Shown: positions 1 through 9,403, counted from the stretch's first letter. The stretch: DNA of 37,006 nucleotides from Actinomycetes bacterium (GCA_025463865.1 JAODBH010000182.1:1-37006); one strand, 5' to 3'. Numbers and translations are program-made. Notes: a model not told the origin generated them from the letters alone.

Positions 1-2846
1 GTGGCGGCGACGGTCGCGGACCTGCCGCGCGCCACCCACGCGGGCGGGTCGTCGGAAGCGGTGACCGTGACCGGGGCGGTCGATGGCGAGGGAGGCGCGG
101 CCGGCGCGGGTGGTGCGATCGGGGCCGCGAAGAGGTCGAGCTGGGTGGGTGTCGCCACCACCGCGTCGGCCGTGTCGGCCGCGCCGCCCGGTACGGCCGC
201 GATCGGTGCGCGCACCGGAACGGTCACGGGTTCGGCTGCCGTACCCGCGGCGTGGTCGAGCGCGGGCTCGGGTTCGAAGACGACGTGAGGGGCGCCTTCG
301 AGGAACGGGAGCAGCCGGGCCGCCGCGGTCCGCCGCTGCTTCTCCTTCTGGAAGAGGCTGACGAGCAGGTGGTCGCGGGCGCGGGTAGCGGCGACGTAGA
401 GGAGGCGGGCCCGCTCGGCCTGCGCGGCCTCGGCGTCGGGATCGAGCAGCACCTCGGCGCCGGCGGTGGTGAACCGGTTGTCGCGCGGGCCCAGGCAGAT
501 CTCGGGCCGGCCGGCGGCGTCCCACAAGACGTTCGGCGCGGTGGCGTCCTCGTCGGCGTTGAGTCCGGCGATGATCACGATGGGGAACTCGAGGCCCTTC
601 GCGCCGTGGATCGTGAGGATTCTCACCGCGTCGTCGTCGGGCTCGGGGACGACCATCTCCACGACCCGCGCGCCCTCCTCGGCCTGCTCCCGGGCCCAGT
701 CGAGGAAGCCGCCGAGGCTCGACCCGCCGTTCTCGACGAAGGCCCGCGCCTGCTCCTGGAAGAAGCGGATGCGGCGCCAACGATCGCGGGCGCGGTGATG
801 GGCGAGCGCGAGGGTGAGCAGCCGTCGGTCGCGGATGACGGCGTCGACGGTCTCGCTGACCGTCCGCCACCAGCGGGCGCGGTGCAACGCGCGCAACGCC
901 GTGCACGACTCCAGCACCGGGTGGTCGGCGGCGAGGTCCGGCGCCCCGGGACGCATCAGGTTCCAACGTCCGCCGGCCTCGCGGAACTCGACCAGCGCGA
1001 CGTCGGAGCACGCGAAGGCGGGGGAGCGGAGCGCGGCGACCAGCGCGACCTCGTCGCTCGGGTCGTCGATCGCGCTCAGCACCGCGACGAGGTCGCGGAT
1101 CTCGGCCGACGCGTAGATCAGCGACTGCGACTCGATGCGGGCCGGGATCTCCGCGGCCTCGAGCGCGTCCTCGATGTTGGGCAGCGCGGCCCGGGTGGGG
1201 AGCAGGATCGCGATGTCGGAGCGCTGCGCGACACGGGTCGTGCCGAGGTCGGGGTCGTAGACCGTCCAGCCGTCCGCGACGATCGCCGCGATCATGTGCG
1301 CGATCGCGGCGCCTTCGAGCACGCGGACCTCGCCCACCGTGCCGGCCTCGGTCTCGCCCCCGATCGTCGCGACCGGCGGGCCGGGGGCGGTGGGGCCGGA
1401 CGCCCCGGCCAGCGGTTCGGCGGGCAGAGGTTCGCGCGCCGCGCGCAACGGTGTGTAGACGGCCTGCACCCCGGGGTCGTCCGACGCCATGTGCCCGGTG
1501 AAGACGTGGTTGACCCAGTCGATGACCCCGGGCACCGAGCGGAAGTTCTGGCGCAGCGAGAGCGCATCGCCGGCGAGCTCGCCCGAGATGCGCGCGTACA
1601 CGCGCAGGTCGGCGCGGCGGAAGCGGTAGATCGACTGCTTGGGGTCGCCCACGACGAACAACCGGCCGGGCACGACGCTCCCGGGATCACCGGCGACGCT
1701 CGCGGTGATCTGCAGCGCGAGCTCCATCTGGAGCGGATCGGTGTCCTGGAACTCGTCGAGCAGGAGGTGGTCGTATCGCTCGGCCACCTCGGCCCGGACC
1801 CGGGGGTTGTCGCGCAACAGGTCGCGGGCCAGGACGAGCAGGTCCTGGAACTCGAGCGCGCCCTCCTCCTTCCTGGCCCGCGCGCCATCGACCGTGAACC
1901 GCCGGATGGCCTCGGCGATCGGGGCGATGACCGCGCCGCGGGCCTGGGTGAGGATCTCGACGCGGGCCTCCTCCGCCTCGGTCAGGAGGTCCCGGATCTC
2001 ACCGATGCAACCACCCCAGCGATCCTTCTTGCCGAGCTTGGTGGACAGCTTGGCCACCGACCCGTTGGCCAGCACGTCGAGGAGATCGACCAGGTCGGTG
2101 GTCCGGCCGAGCGCGTCGACGAGCGGTTCGAGGTCGCGGAGGTGGAGGAGGAGCTTGTCGGTCTCGTCGTCGCACTGGTCGAGCTGCGCGATCGCCGCCT
2201 CCAGGGGCGCGAGCACCCGCTGCGGGGCAAACGCCGGCAGTGGAGGGCCGTCGAACGACGCGGTGGCGAGCCGGTCGGGATGCTCGCGGAAGGTTCGGGC
2301 GAGGCCCCGCAGGTGAGAGGGCTTGAGGCCCACGATGTAGCCGAGCCGGACCCATTCCCGGTGCTCCGGATCCTCGAGGAGCTGCTCGTAGCACCGCTCC
2401 CACCCCTCGGCGAAGTCGATCGAGGCCCGGACGCTGTCGGCGATCTCGAACCGCGGCGGGAGACCGGCAGCCAAGGCGTGCTCGGCGAGCAGCCGGTTCG
2501 CGAAGCCGTGGAGCGTGGTGACGGCCGCGTCGTCGAAGCGCTCGAGTGCGTTGCGGCAACGGAGCCGGGCTTCCGGGTCGAGACCCTCGGTCGGGCCGGA
2601 TCCGATCGCGCCCCGCTCGAGCTCGACGCCGATGCGGTCGCGCAGCTCCGCCGCCGCGGCTTCGGTGAACGTGATGGCGGCGAGACGGTGGAACGCGAGC
2701 TCGCCGCGCGCGACCATGCCGACGACCCGGCCGACGAGCGCGGTGGTCTTGCCGGTGCCGGCCCCGGCCTCGACGATGAAGGTGACGTCGCCGTCGTCGC
2801 GGATGCGGCCCCGGGCGAGCTCGTCGATGAGCTCCACGCCGGTCAC
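1..2846 (-). CDS. AddA/AdnB-like UvrD-family helicase, 3'-truncated by window edge
   Basis: This is the superfamily 1A ATP-dependent DNA helicase subunit of a RecBCD-like (AddAB/AdnAB) double-strand-break resection complex. The GTG start at 2846 overlaps the addB stop as GTGA, so the two genes are translationally coupled. 948 codons are visible. In order they show Walker A (AGAGTGKTT, residues 27-35), the Walker B/Q box DEFQDT (364-369), the following GDPKQSIYRFR motif (about 400), motif V IHGAKGLEFP (about 745) and motif VI LLYVAATRARD (about 820). A Pro/Ala-rich linker lies from about 870 to the edge. In this family a C-terminal PD-(D/E)XK nuclease domain usually follows such a linker, but that part would lie outside the window. 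Whether it is closer to AddA or to mycobacterial AdnB cannot be settled here. Confidence 0.9.
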   Translation of the reverse strand, partial: MTGVELIDELARGRIRDDGDVTFIVEAGAGTGKTTALVGRVVGMVARGELAFHRLAAITFTEAAAAELRDRIGVELERGAIGSGPTEGLDPEARLRCRNALERFDDAAVTTLHGFANRLLAEHALAAGLPPRFEIADSVRASIDFAEGWERCYEQLLEDPEHREWVRLGYIVGLKPSHLRGLARTFREHPDRLATASFDGPPLPAFAPQRVLAPLEAAIAQLDQCDDETDKLLLHLRDLEPLVDALGRTTDLVDLLDVLANGSVAKLSTKLGKKDRWGGCIGEIRDLLTEAEEARVEILTQARGAVIAPIAEAIRRFTVDGARARKEEGALEFQDLLVLARDLLRDNPRVRAEVAERYDHLLLDEFQDTDPLQMELALQITASVAGDPGSVVPGRLFVVGDPKQSIYRFRRADLRVYARISGELAGDALSLRQNFRSVPGVIDWVNHVFTGHMASDDPGVQAVYTPLRAAREPLPAEPLAGASGPTAPGPPVATIGGETEAGTVGEVRVLEGAAIAHMIAAIVADGWTVYDPDLGTTRVAQRSDIAILLPTRAALPNIEDALEAAEIPARIESQSLIYASAEIRDLVAVLSAIDDPSDEVALVAALRSPAFACSDVALVEFREAGGRWNLMRPGAPDLAADHPVLESCTALRALHRARWWRTVSETVDAVIRDRRLLTLALAHHRARDRWRRIRFFQEQARAFVENGGSSLGGFLDWAREQAEEGARVVEMVVPEPDDDAVRILTIHGAKGLEFPIVIIAGLNADEDATAPNVLWDAAGRPEICLGPRDNRFTTAGAEVLLDPDAEAAQAERARLLYVAATRARDHLLVSLFQKEKQRRTAAARLLPFLEGAPHVVFEPEPALDHAAGTAAEPVTVPVRAPIAAVPGGAADTADAVVATPTQLDLFAAPIAPPAPAAPPSPSTAPVTVTASDDPPAWVARGRSATVAA

Positions 2847-5800
2847 GTCGCGCTTCCGGGCCCGGCCGCGGCGGGCAGGTCGGCCGGCGCGCTGCTCACG
2901 TCGACGGGCTCGGGCGAATCGGGCAGCTCACCGGTGAGCGTGAGGTACGGGAGCAGCTCGACGTCCTGCGCGGCCTGGATCCAGATGCGGTCGCGGTCGG
3001 GTGAGCACACGCGGTCGTAGGCGCAGAACCGGCAGTTCGCGAACGTCTCCTGCTGCGGCTGACCAGGGCGGGGCGGGAAGAGGCCGTCTTCGATGCCGGA
3101 GGCGATCGTCGCGACCGCGGCGTGCAGCGCGTCGACCTGCTCCGGCCCGACGTCGTAGCCGGCCTGCCGGTGGTCGGCGTCGAGGAGCCAGTACGCGACG
3201 CGCGCGGTTTCGGCCCCGGTCGCTTCGAGCGCGGCTTGCGCGTAGATCGGGAGCTGCAGCGTGGTCCCGTGGAGGACGGGGTCCTCGCCGGTGAGCTTGC
3301 GGAGGTGGCCCTGCCGGCCGCTCTTGTAGTCGTAGACCGAGACGACGCGACCGTCGCTCGAGACGTCGACCCGATCGATCATGCCCCGCAGCTCCAGCAC
3401 GCGGTCGCCGCCGATGGGGATCGCGATCGCCGGGCCCGACTCGTCGGTGCCCATGCCGAACGCGAGCTCGACCCGCAACGGAACCGCGTCGAGCTCGCGC
3501 CGCATGCGTGAATCGACGGTGAGGAAGCGGCCGAGGGTCCGACGGATGCGGCGCTGCTCGAGCTCCCACAGCAGCGGCTGGCCGGTGATGCCCGCGGCCT
3601 CGGCCTCCGCGAAGTCTTCCCGCATGACGACGTCGAGGAATGCGGCGTCGGCCGCGTCCCAGGCGTCGTCCGGATCTCGACGGGGACGCGCGTCGCGGAT
3701 GAACCGCTCGAGGATGCCGTGCATCAGCGTGCCGCGCTCGCGGGCGCTGATCGTGTCCTCCTGCTCGGGTCGCTCGTACTCGCGCACCTTGAGGACGGAG
3801 TCCATGAGGTACTTGAACGGGCATTGTGCGTACCGTTCGAGCGACGTGGGCGAGAGCGGCCGCCGTTCCCGGCCCAGGAACGCGTCGAGCGAACCGACCC
3901 GGCCGTACCACTCGGTGAGCGCGGTGGCCCGCAGCGCGGCTGCCTGTTCGTAGGCCCGGGCGCGGGCGGGATGGGCGGCGACGATCGGGTCCGAGCCGGG
4001 CGATCCGCCGGTGCGCGCGACCGCAGCGAGTGCGCGGAGGTCGGCGTCGTCGGCGCCCACCGCCGTCCCCGCCTCCTCGACGCCCGCGGCGAACGACGGG
4101 ATCACCGTGAGCGACCCGAGCGTTCCCGGACGGGTCATGCCGGCCGCGGTGATCGGCTCGCCGGCCTCCGCCGCCGCGAGCTCCACCAACCAGCGTGCGG
4201 GCATGCGGGGTTGCTGCGCGCGGAGATCGGCCATGGGAAAGGAGAGCGTGATCTCCGGGGCGGCCGCGAGGGCCGCCAGGAAGTCGCGGCGCTCGTCGGC
4301 CCGGCGCCGGGCGAGCTGCGCGAGGTCGGGGCCCGCCTGCGCGCGCACGTGATCGGGGAGGAGCGGGTCCTCACGCCCGCGCGGCGGGAAGGCGCCGTCG
4401 ATCATGCCGACGACGTGGAGCTCGTCGAAGCTCGCGGCCAGGCAGTCGCGCAGCGACCCGACGAAGATGCCGGTGCCGTACTTCCCGTGCGAGTTGGTGC
4501 CGGCTTCGAGCTCCCGTTCGAGCGCGCGGCGGAACGTCGCCCGGTCGGTCGGACCCGAAACGGCGTCGAGCACGAGCAAGCCGTCGAGCCGGCTCCGCAC
4601 GGCCTGCGCGGCCTCGATCTCGGCCTCGGGCCATGCGGTGCGGAGACCGTCGCGCCCGAGGTAGCGGTCGAGGAGCTCCACGGTCCACAGGGTCCACGCG
4701 ACCCACGACGCGCGCCCGCCCGCCGCTCCCGGGCTGCCGGTGGTGGTGCGCTCACCGAGCTCGGCGACGAAGGCCCGGAGCCGGACCGACGACTCCGTGA
4801 CGCGGTCGATCGCCTCGGGATCGTCGCTCCAGCGCGCGCTCGCCGCTTCCCGCCCCTCGCGGTAGTGGTCGAGCCGTTCGAGCCACTGGTCCAGCCCGCG
4901 GATGATGCCCGCGTCGCGGGAGATCCGGTTCCAGCGGTCGGTGGCGATAGGGCGCCCGGAGGTGGGTTCCTCGAGGATGGGCGCGGTGCTCATCCATGCG
5001 ACGACGGCATCGCGCCGGAAGTCGTCGTCGGGGAGCGCGAGCAAGCCGAGGAGCACGCGCCCGGTCACGGTCTCGGCGAGCGTGCGGGTGGACGCCCCGC
5101 TGGCTGGGACGCCCGCCGCTTCGAGCTGCTCGTGCGCGATGCGCGCGTAGGGGTCGGCGTCGCGGTAGACGAGCGCGACGCGGTGCAGCGGACGGGACGC
5201 GGGACCCGACAGGATCCGCCGCAAAGCGGCACGCACCTCCTCGTCGGGATCGGGAGCCGCGACGAAGCTCGCGACGCGCGGAGCGGGCGCGGGGCCCGCG
5301 ATGCCCGTGCCGTACCAACGGACGGCCGGCCCGAGGAGCGGCTCGAGGCGGTCGGCGAGCGCGAGGGTGCTCGCGTCGGCCTCTTCCTCGCCGGTGAGGC
5401 CGTGGACGACGGCTACGCCCGACGCGGACGCGATCGCGTCGAGAAGGTCCTGGTCGGCGGCCGAGAGCTCGCGGGGAAGGTGGACGATGACCGGCCCCGT
5501 CTCGCGCAGGAGATCGGGCCGCTCGCGGGCCGCACGGGCGCCGGCGCGTTGCAGATCCTCGTCGTCGTACTCGTCGGCAGTGGCGGCTTCGTAGGCGCGG
5601 AGCAGCTCGACGGCCCGGGTGCCCTCGGGCTCGATCCTGGCCAGCCGCGCGATCGTCGACGACTCGGCCCGCCGAAGCTCGGTGAGCGTGGCTTCCACGC
5701 TGCGCTCGGTCTGCGGGTGCCGGGCCCGTGCCCCCAACCCGCCGACGCCGAGGGCGAGCACCCGGCGGATCGCGTCGGCGCGGAGGGCGTCGGTGAGGGG

Positions 5801-6061
5801 CCGGGCATCGGCGGCGAGCGAGGGGGCTCCGAGCAGCTCGGCCACCCGTACCAGCGCGAGGAAACGCACGTTGACCAGCCCCGGGGTGTTCGTGGTGGTG
5901 GCGTGGGCCGCCAACGCCCGGCGCAGCGCGAGGCCGGCGTAGGAGCCCGGGACCGCGATCGTGACCGGTGCGAGCGGCTCACCGCCCTTGGCCGCGCGCA
6001 CCAGTTCGACCAGGCACTCGGTGGCCTCGGGACCGAACGGGACGAGCAGCTGCTGGCGCAC
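2843..6061 (-). CDS. AddB/AdnA-like PD-(D/E)XK nuclease with Fe-S cluster
   Basis: This 1072-residue protein is the partner of the downstream UvrD helicase in double-strand-break end resection. The N-terminal half is helicase-like, but the usual Walker A position reads AVPGSYAGLALRR (near residue 40) and lacks GxGKT, so the motor is probably non-catalytic. The C-terminal half is a RecB-family nuclease: GTLMHGILERF, GMIDRVD (about 895), catalytic DYKSG (D911, K913) and QLPIYAQA. Cys747, Cys1010, Cys1013 and Cys1019 form the C-(n)-CxxC-x5-C pattern that binds a 4Fe-4S staple in AddB. The start is GTG at 6061. There is no Shine-Dalgarno (SD) sequence, but TACAGT stands 7 nt upstream, suggesting leaderless mRNA. 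It overlaps addA by 3 nt (GTGA) and probably forms a two-gene operon. Confidence 0.9.
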   Translation of the reverse strand: MRQQLLVPFGPEATECLVELVRAAKGGEPLAPVTIAVPGSYAGLALRRALAAHATTTNTPGLVNVRFLALVRVAELLGAPSLAADARPLTDALRADAIRRVLALGVGGLGARARHPQTERSVEATLTELRRAESSTIARLARIEPEGTRAVELLRAYEAATADEYDDEDLQRAGARAARERPDLLRETGPVIVHLPRELSAADQDLLDAIASASGVAVVHGLTGEEEADASTLALADRLEPLLGPAVRWYGTGIAGPAPAPRVASFVAAPDPDEEVRAALRRILSGPASRPLHRVALVYRDADPYARIAHEQLEAAGVPASGASTRTLAETVTGRVLLGLLALPDDDFRRDAVVAWMSTAPILEEPTSGRPIATDRWNRISRDAGIIRGLDQWLERLDHYREGREAASARWSDDPEAIDRVTESSVRLRAFVAELGERTTTGSPGAAGGRASWVAWTLWTVELLDRYLGRDGLRTAWPEAEIEAAQAVRSRLDGLLVLDAVSGPTDRATFRRALERELEAGTNSHGKYGTGIFVGSLRDCLAASFDELHVVGMIDGAFPPRGREDPLLPDHVRAQAGPDLAQLARRRADERRDFLAALAAAPEITLSFPMADLRAQQPRMPARWLVELAAAEAGEPITAAGMTRPGTLGSLTVIPSFAAGVEEAGTAVGADDADLRALAAVARTGGSPGSDPIVAAHPARARAYEQAAALRATALTEWYGRVGSLDAFLGRERRPLSPTSLERYAQCPFKYLMDSVLKVREYERPEQEDTISARERGTLMHGILERFIRDARPRRDPDDAWDAADAAFLDVVMREDFAEAEAAGITGQPLLWELEQRRIRRTLGRFLTVDSRMRRELDAVPLRVELAFGMGTDESGPAIAIPIGGDRVLELRGMIDRVDVSSDGRVVSVYDYKSGRQGHLRKLTGEDPVLHGTTLQLPIYAQAALEATGAETARVAYWLLDADHRQAGYDVGPEQVDALHAAVATIASGIEDGLFPPRPGQPQQETFANCRFCAYDRVCSPDRDRIWIQAAQDVELLPYLTLTGELPDSPEPVDVSSAPADLPAAAGPGSAT

Positions 6062-6068
6062 GGGGGCG

Positions 6069-6074
6069 ACTGTA
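6069..6074 (-). promoter_or_regulatory. Putative leaderless -10 box of addB (TACAGT)
   Basis: On the reverse strand TACAGT matches the actinobacterial TANNNT -10 and ends 7 nt before the GTG of addB, so transcription would start at or next to the start codon. I see no convincing -35 at 16-18 nt. The 113-bp region between addB and the aldo/keto reductase holds this box and the divergent CAGGGT box at 6164-6169, and otherwise nothing I can assign. Confidence 0.55.
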
Positions 6075-6174
6075 ACGAGCGGGTGAGACGACGACCTCCG
6101 GCGCCGGCAGGGGCAGGGCCGGGTTCCCGCGCCGGAGGGGTGGCGCGGAGGCGCACGACGGGTCAGGGTTGTGC

Positions 6175-7146
6175 ATGCGCACAGTGACGGTCGAAGGCGT
6201 CGACATCTCGATCATCGGTCTCGGCACCTGGCAGTTCGGTTCCAAGGACTGGGGCTACGGCGACGAGTACGCATCCAACGAGGCCGGGGCCATCGTGCAG
6301 CGCGCGCTCGAACTCGGGATCAACCTGTTCGACACGGCCGAGATCTACGGGCGGGGCAACTCCGAGCGGATCCTCGGCCAGGCGATCGAAGGTCACCGCG
6401 ATCAGGTGTTCCTGGCGTCGAAGATCCTCCCGATCTTCCCGATTCCGCCGGTCGTCGAACAACGGGCGCGCGGCAGCCTGCGACGGCTCGGCGTCGACCG
6501 CATCGACCTGTACCAGGTGCATTGGCCGAATCCGGTCGTGCCCTTGAAGCTCGCGATGGACGGGATGCGCAAGCTCCTCGACCAAGGGCTGATCGGCCAT
6601 GTAGGTGTGAGCAACTTCTCCCTCGCGCAGTGGAAGAAGGCGGAGGAGCTGCTCGGCCGCCCGGTCCTCAGCAACCAGGTCAAGGCGAGCCTCGTCGACC
6701 GCAAGCCCTTCGCCGAGATGCTCGATTGGGCGCAGCAGCACGACCGCCTGATCATCGCCTACAGCCCGTTGGGTCAAGGTCTGCTCGGTGCGAAGTACGA
6801 CGCACAGCACCGGCCGAGCGGGCCGGCGCGCGCGATGAACGCGCTCTTCCTCCCGGAGAACCTCGAGCGGGCCGGCCCGCTGTTGCAGGAGTTGCGGCAG
6901 GTTGCCGACGCGCACGGGGTGTCGCCGGCGCAGGTTGCGCTCGCGTGGGTCATCAGCCACCCGAACGTGGTGGCGATCCCGGGGGCGAGCAGCGTGGCGC
7001 AACTCGAGGCGAACGCCGCGGCGGCTGATCTCGTCCTCGACCGCGCGGAGATCGACGCGCTCACCCGGGCCGCCGAGCGTTTCGAGCCCACGCGCGGTCT
7101 GGCGGCGGCTCCGGCCCTGGTCAAGGGGCGCCTCTCCCGCGCCTGA
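6175..7146 (+). CDS. Aldo/keto reductase
   Basis: This 323-residue NAD(P)H-dependent aldo/keto reductase of the YghZ/Tas-like type is predicted to be cytosolic, with a (beta/alpha)8 barrel. The full AKR catalytic tetrad is visible: Asp53 and Tyr58 in FDTAEIYGRG, Lys83 in ASKILP, and His116 in YQVHWPNP. The cofactor-binding C-terminal loop is present as IPGASSVAQLEANAAA. The substrate cannot be read from the sequence. The ATG at 6175 is preferred over an in-frame TTG 6 nt upstream, because CAGGGT (6164-6169) ends 5 nt before the ATG and could act as a leaderless -10. The gene is divergent from addB and is followed 47 bp later by the PBP gene in the same direction, with no evident functional link. 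Confidence 0.88.
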   Translation: MRTVTVEGVDISIIGLGTWQFGSKDWGYGDEYASNEAGAIVQRALELGINLFDTAEIYGRGNSERILGQAIEGHRDQVFLASKILPIFPIPPVVEQRARGSLRRLGVDRIDLYQVHWPNPVVPLKLAMDGMRKLLDQGLIGHVGVSNFSLAQWKKAEELLGRPVLSNQVKASLVDRKPFAEMLDWAQQHDRLIIAYSPLGQGLLGAKYDAQHRPSGPARAMNALFLPENLERAGPLLQELRQVADAHGVSPAQVALAWVISHPNVVAIPGASSVAQLEANAAAADLVLDRAEIDALTRAAERFEPTRGLAAAPALVKGRLSRA

Positions 7147-7193
7147 CGGTTGGTCTCACGGTCGGGGCGACCCGGCACGGATGGCGGCCCCGC

Positions 7194-9308
7194 GTGTGGA
7201 AGCCTGTGGCCCCTGTGCGCAGCCTCCTGAAGTTCCTGGTGATCATCGTCGTCGGCGGAACGCTCGTCGGGGTCTGTCTCGCGGCGATCATCCCGGGGGC
7301 GCGGGCGATCGTCACCGGGGCAACCGTGAGCAACAAGCTCGAGGTCAGCTTCAAGAAGCTCGACCAGATCTCGATCGTCTACGACAAGGACGGCAACGAG
7401 ATCGGTCAGCTCGGCCTCCAGAACCGGGACCCCGTCCCGCTGAAGGCGGTGCCGAAGCTGCTGCAACAGGCGGTCATCGACACCGAGGACCGGACCTTCT
7501 ACGACAACCCGGGCGTCGATCTCCAGTCGATCGTGCGCGCGTTCACGAAGAACGTGGGCGCCGGCCAGGTCAGCCAGGGTGGCAGCACGATCACCCAGCA
7601 GCTCGTGAAGAACCGGATCCTCACGTCGAAGCGCGACCTGAACCGGAAGGTGAAGGAGGCGATCCTCGCCTACCGCGTCAACGAGCAGTACTCGAAGAGC
7701 TACATCCTCGGGCAGTACCTCAACACGGTGTACTTCGGGCAGGGCTCCTACGGCGTGAAGACCGCGGCGGCGCGGTTCTTCCAGACGAAGAACCTCGACG
7801 GCTCGCCGCGGGGCAAGAACCTGAACGAGCTCACGCTTCCGGAGGATGCGCTCCTCGCGGGACTGATCTCGAACCCGGAAGGCGCGAATCCCTTCGCCTA
7901 CCCCGCTCGCGCCAAGGCCCGCCGCTCCGCGGTGCTCGACGGCATGGTGAAGGAGCACACCATCACCCAGGCCCAGGCCGACGCGGCCCGTGACGCGCCG
8001 CTCCCCACGGTCAAGCCGCCGGCCGAGCTGCGGCCCACGAACTACTTCGTCGACGAGGTGCAGCGCCGGCTCCTCTCCGAGCCCAGTCTCGGGGCCACCG
8101 TCGCCGACCGGCAGAAGGCCGTGCTCACCGGCGGTCTCCGCATCTACACGACCTACGACCCGCAGGCCCAGAAGCTCGCGCAGGACGCGGTCAACTCCAC
8201 CCTGCCGAACCAGCCGCCGTTCACGGCGGCTCTCGTCTCGATGGACCCGGCGAACGGCGAGGTGCGCGCCATGGTCGCGGGCGTCGACTTCGCCACGGCG
8301 AAGTACAACCTCGCGACCCAGGGCGACGGGCGACAACCGGGATCGACCTACAAGGTGATCACCCTCACCGCCGCGATCGAGAACGGGTTCTCGCCGAACG
8401 ACACGGTCGACGGCACGTCGCCCTGTTCGGTCCGGTTCCCCAACAACCGCACGCCGTACGACACCCAGAACGCCGAGCCCGGCGGCGGCATCATGACGTT
8501 GCGGACCGCGTTGGCGGAGTCGGTCAACTGCGCATTCGTACGCGTCGCGGCCGCGCTGACGCCGGAGAAGATCGCGTTCCAGGCGAAGAACCTGGGCATC
8601 ACCCACGACGTCCCCGCCTACCCGTCGATCACCCTCGGCACCGACGGCACGACGCCGCTCGAGATGGCGACGGTCTTCAACACCATCGCTTCCGGCGGGA
8701 TCCGCCACTACCCGGTCTTCATCCGCCGCGTCACCGACGCCAGCGGCAAGGAGATCTTCAAGGCCAACACCACCGGCACGCGGGTGATCAGCGCGCAGAC
8801 CGCGGCGACGGTGACCGACATGATGCGGGGCGTCATCACCGGCGGCACGGGCACGGCCGCCCGGCTCAACGGTGGCCGGATCGCCGCGGGCAAGACGGGC
8901 ACGACCGACAAGAAGACCGACGCCTGGTTCTGCGGCTTCGTCCCGCAGCTGTCGACCTGCGTGTGGATGGGGGCGCCTCAGGGAGGCATACCGATGACCC
9001 GCGTCGGTGGCATCAGCGTGTTCGGTGGCACGTACCCCGCCAAGGTCTGGAAGAAGTACGTCGACGCCGAGCTCACGAATCAGCCGATCCAGCAGTTCGC
9101 GCCGCCCGATGCCCGCCTGTGGCCGGCCGGCAAGTTCATCACCGAGAAGGGCCGCGGCGTCGAGGTGGCGCCGCCGCCCCCCACGGCTCCCACGACCACC
9201 GCGGTCGACCCGAACGCGACGACGACCACCGCGGTCAGCCCGACGACCACCACCGCCCCGGCTGCCACGACCACCGCGCCTCCCGCGACGACCACGGCCC
9301 ATCCCTGA
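7194..9308 (+). CDS. Class A penicillin-binding protein (bifunctional transglycosylase/transpeptidase)
   Basis: This 704-residue membrane-anchored enzyme polymerises lipid II and cross-links peptidoglycan. It has an N-terminal membrane segment (about residues 9-31), then a GT51 glycosyltransferase domain with catalytic Glu98 in TEDRTFYDNPG and the GGSTITQQLVKN motif. A penicillin-binding transpeptidase domain follows, with the STYK nucleophile Ser384, the SVN motif at 443-445 and KTGT at 567-570, so both activities look intact. The last 45 or so residues are a Thr/Ala/Pro-rich low-complexity tail, as in many actinobacterial PBPs, and probably extracellular. The GTG at 7194 is the best start just before the membrane segment; further in-frame GTG codons at 7206 and 7215 are alternatives. 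No clear SD or -10 was found. Confidence 0.92.
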   Translation: MWKPVAPVRSLLKFLVIIVVGGTLVGVCLAAIIPGARAIVTGATVSNKLEVSFKKLDQISIVYDKDGNEIGQLGLQNRDPVPLKAVPKLLQQAVIDTEDRTFYDNPGVDLQSIVRAFTKNVGAGQVSQGGSTITQQLVKNRILTSKRDLNRKVKEAILAYRVNEQYSKSYILGQYLNTVYFGQGSYGVKTAAARFFQTKNLDGSPRGKNLNELTLPEDALLAGLISNPEGANPFAYPARAKARRSAVLDGMVKEHTITQAQADAARDAPLPTVKPPAELRPTNYFVDEVQRRLLSEPSLGATVADRQKAVLTGGLRIYTTYDPQAQKLAQDAVNSTLPNQPPFTAALVSMDPANGEVRAMVAGVDFATAKYNLATQGDGRQPGSTYKVITLTAAIENGFSPNDTVDGTSPCSVRFPNNRTPYDTQNAEPGGGIMTLRTALAESVNCAFVRVAAALTPEKIAFQAKNLGITHDVPAYPSITLGTDGTTPLEMATVFNTIASGGIRHYPVFIRRVTDASGKEIFKANTTGTRVISAQTAATVTDMMRGVITGGTGTAARLNGGRIAAGKTGTTDKKTDAWFCGFVPQLSTCVWMGAPQGGIPMTRVGGISVFGGTYPAKVWKKYVDAELTNQPIQQFAPPDARLWPAGKFITEKGRGVEVAPPPPTAPTTTAVDPNATTTTAVSPTTTTAPAATTTAPPATTTAHP

Positions 9309-9357
9309 CCGGGCTCCGGGTTTCGTCGCGCCCGGAAACGGTGATCGCGGCGCCCGG

Positions 9358-9363
9358 TAGGCT
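9358..9363 (+). promoter_or_regulatory. Putative leaderless -10 box (TAGGCT) of the zinc-ribbon operon
   Basis: TAGGCT fits the TANNNT -10 and ends 7 nt before the ATG at 9371, which opens a 10-codon ORF. Transcription would begin at that ATG. No good -35 is visible. The rest of the gap after the PBP gene (9309-9357) holds only a weak 6-bp inverted repeat without a T tract. Confidence 0.55.
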
Positions 9364-9370
9364 CCGGTTG

Positions 9371-9403
9371 ATGCCTGAATCGCCCTTCCCGAGTGCCGCA
9401 TGA
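9371..9403 (+). CDS. Leader mini-ORF (10 codons) coupled to the zinc-ribbon gene
   Basis: ATG at 9371 encodes the decapeptide MPESPFPSAA and stops at 9401-9403. That TGA overlaps the ATG of the following zinc-ribbon gene as ATGA. A TANNNT box ends 7 nt upstream, so the mini-ORF would be read from the 5' end of a leaderless mRNA. The main gene, which has no good SD, would then be reached by reinitiation. There are no runs of a single amino acid, so classical attenuation is not suggested. The function is inferred only from this architecture; chance remains possible for so short an ORF. Confidence 0.45.
   Translation: MPESPFPSAA

Noticed and set aside
252..3020. 922-codon open frame on the forward strand
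   Set aside because: It is antisense to addA, which carries all helicase motifs; the forward product is an Arg/Glu/Asp-rich shadow of GC-rich codons with no domain.
3719..6187. 822-codon forward open frame
   Set aside because: Antisense shadow of addB, which has an intact Fe-S and nuclease motif set.
9175..9305. Repetitive ACGACCACC-type DNA as a possible repeat element
   Set aside because: It is the codon pattern of the Thr/Ala/Pro-rich tail of the PBP, in frame throughout.
9315..9336. TCCGGG/CCCGGA inverted repeat as PBP terminator
   Set aside because: Only 6 bp with a 10-nt loop and no T tract; such repeats are expected at this GC content.
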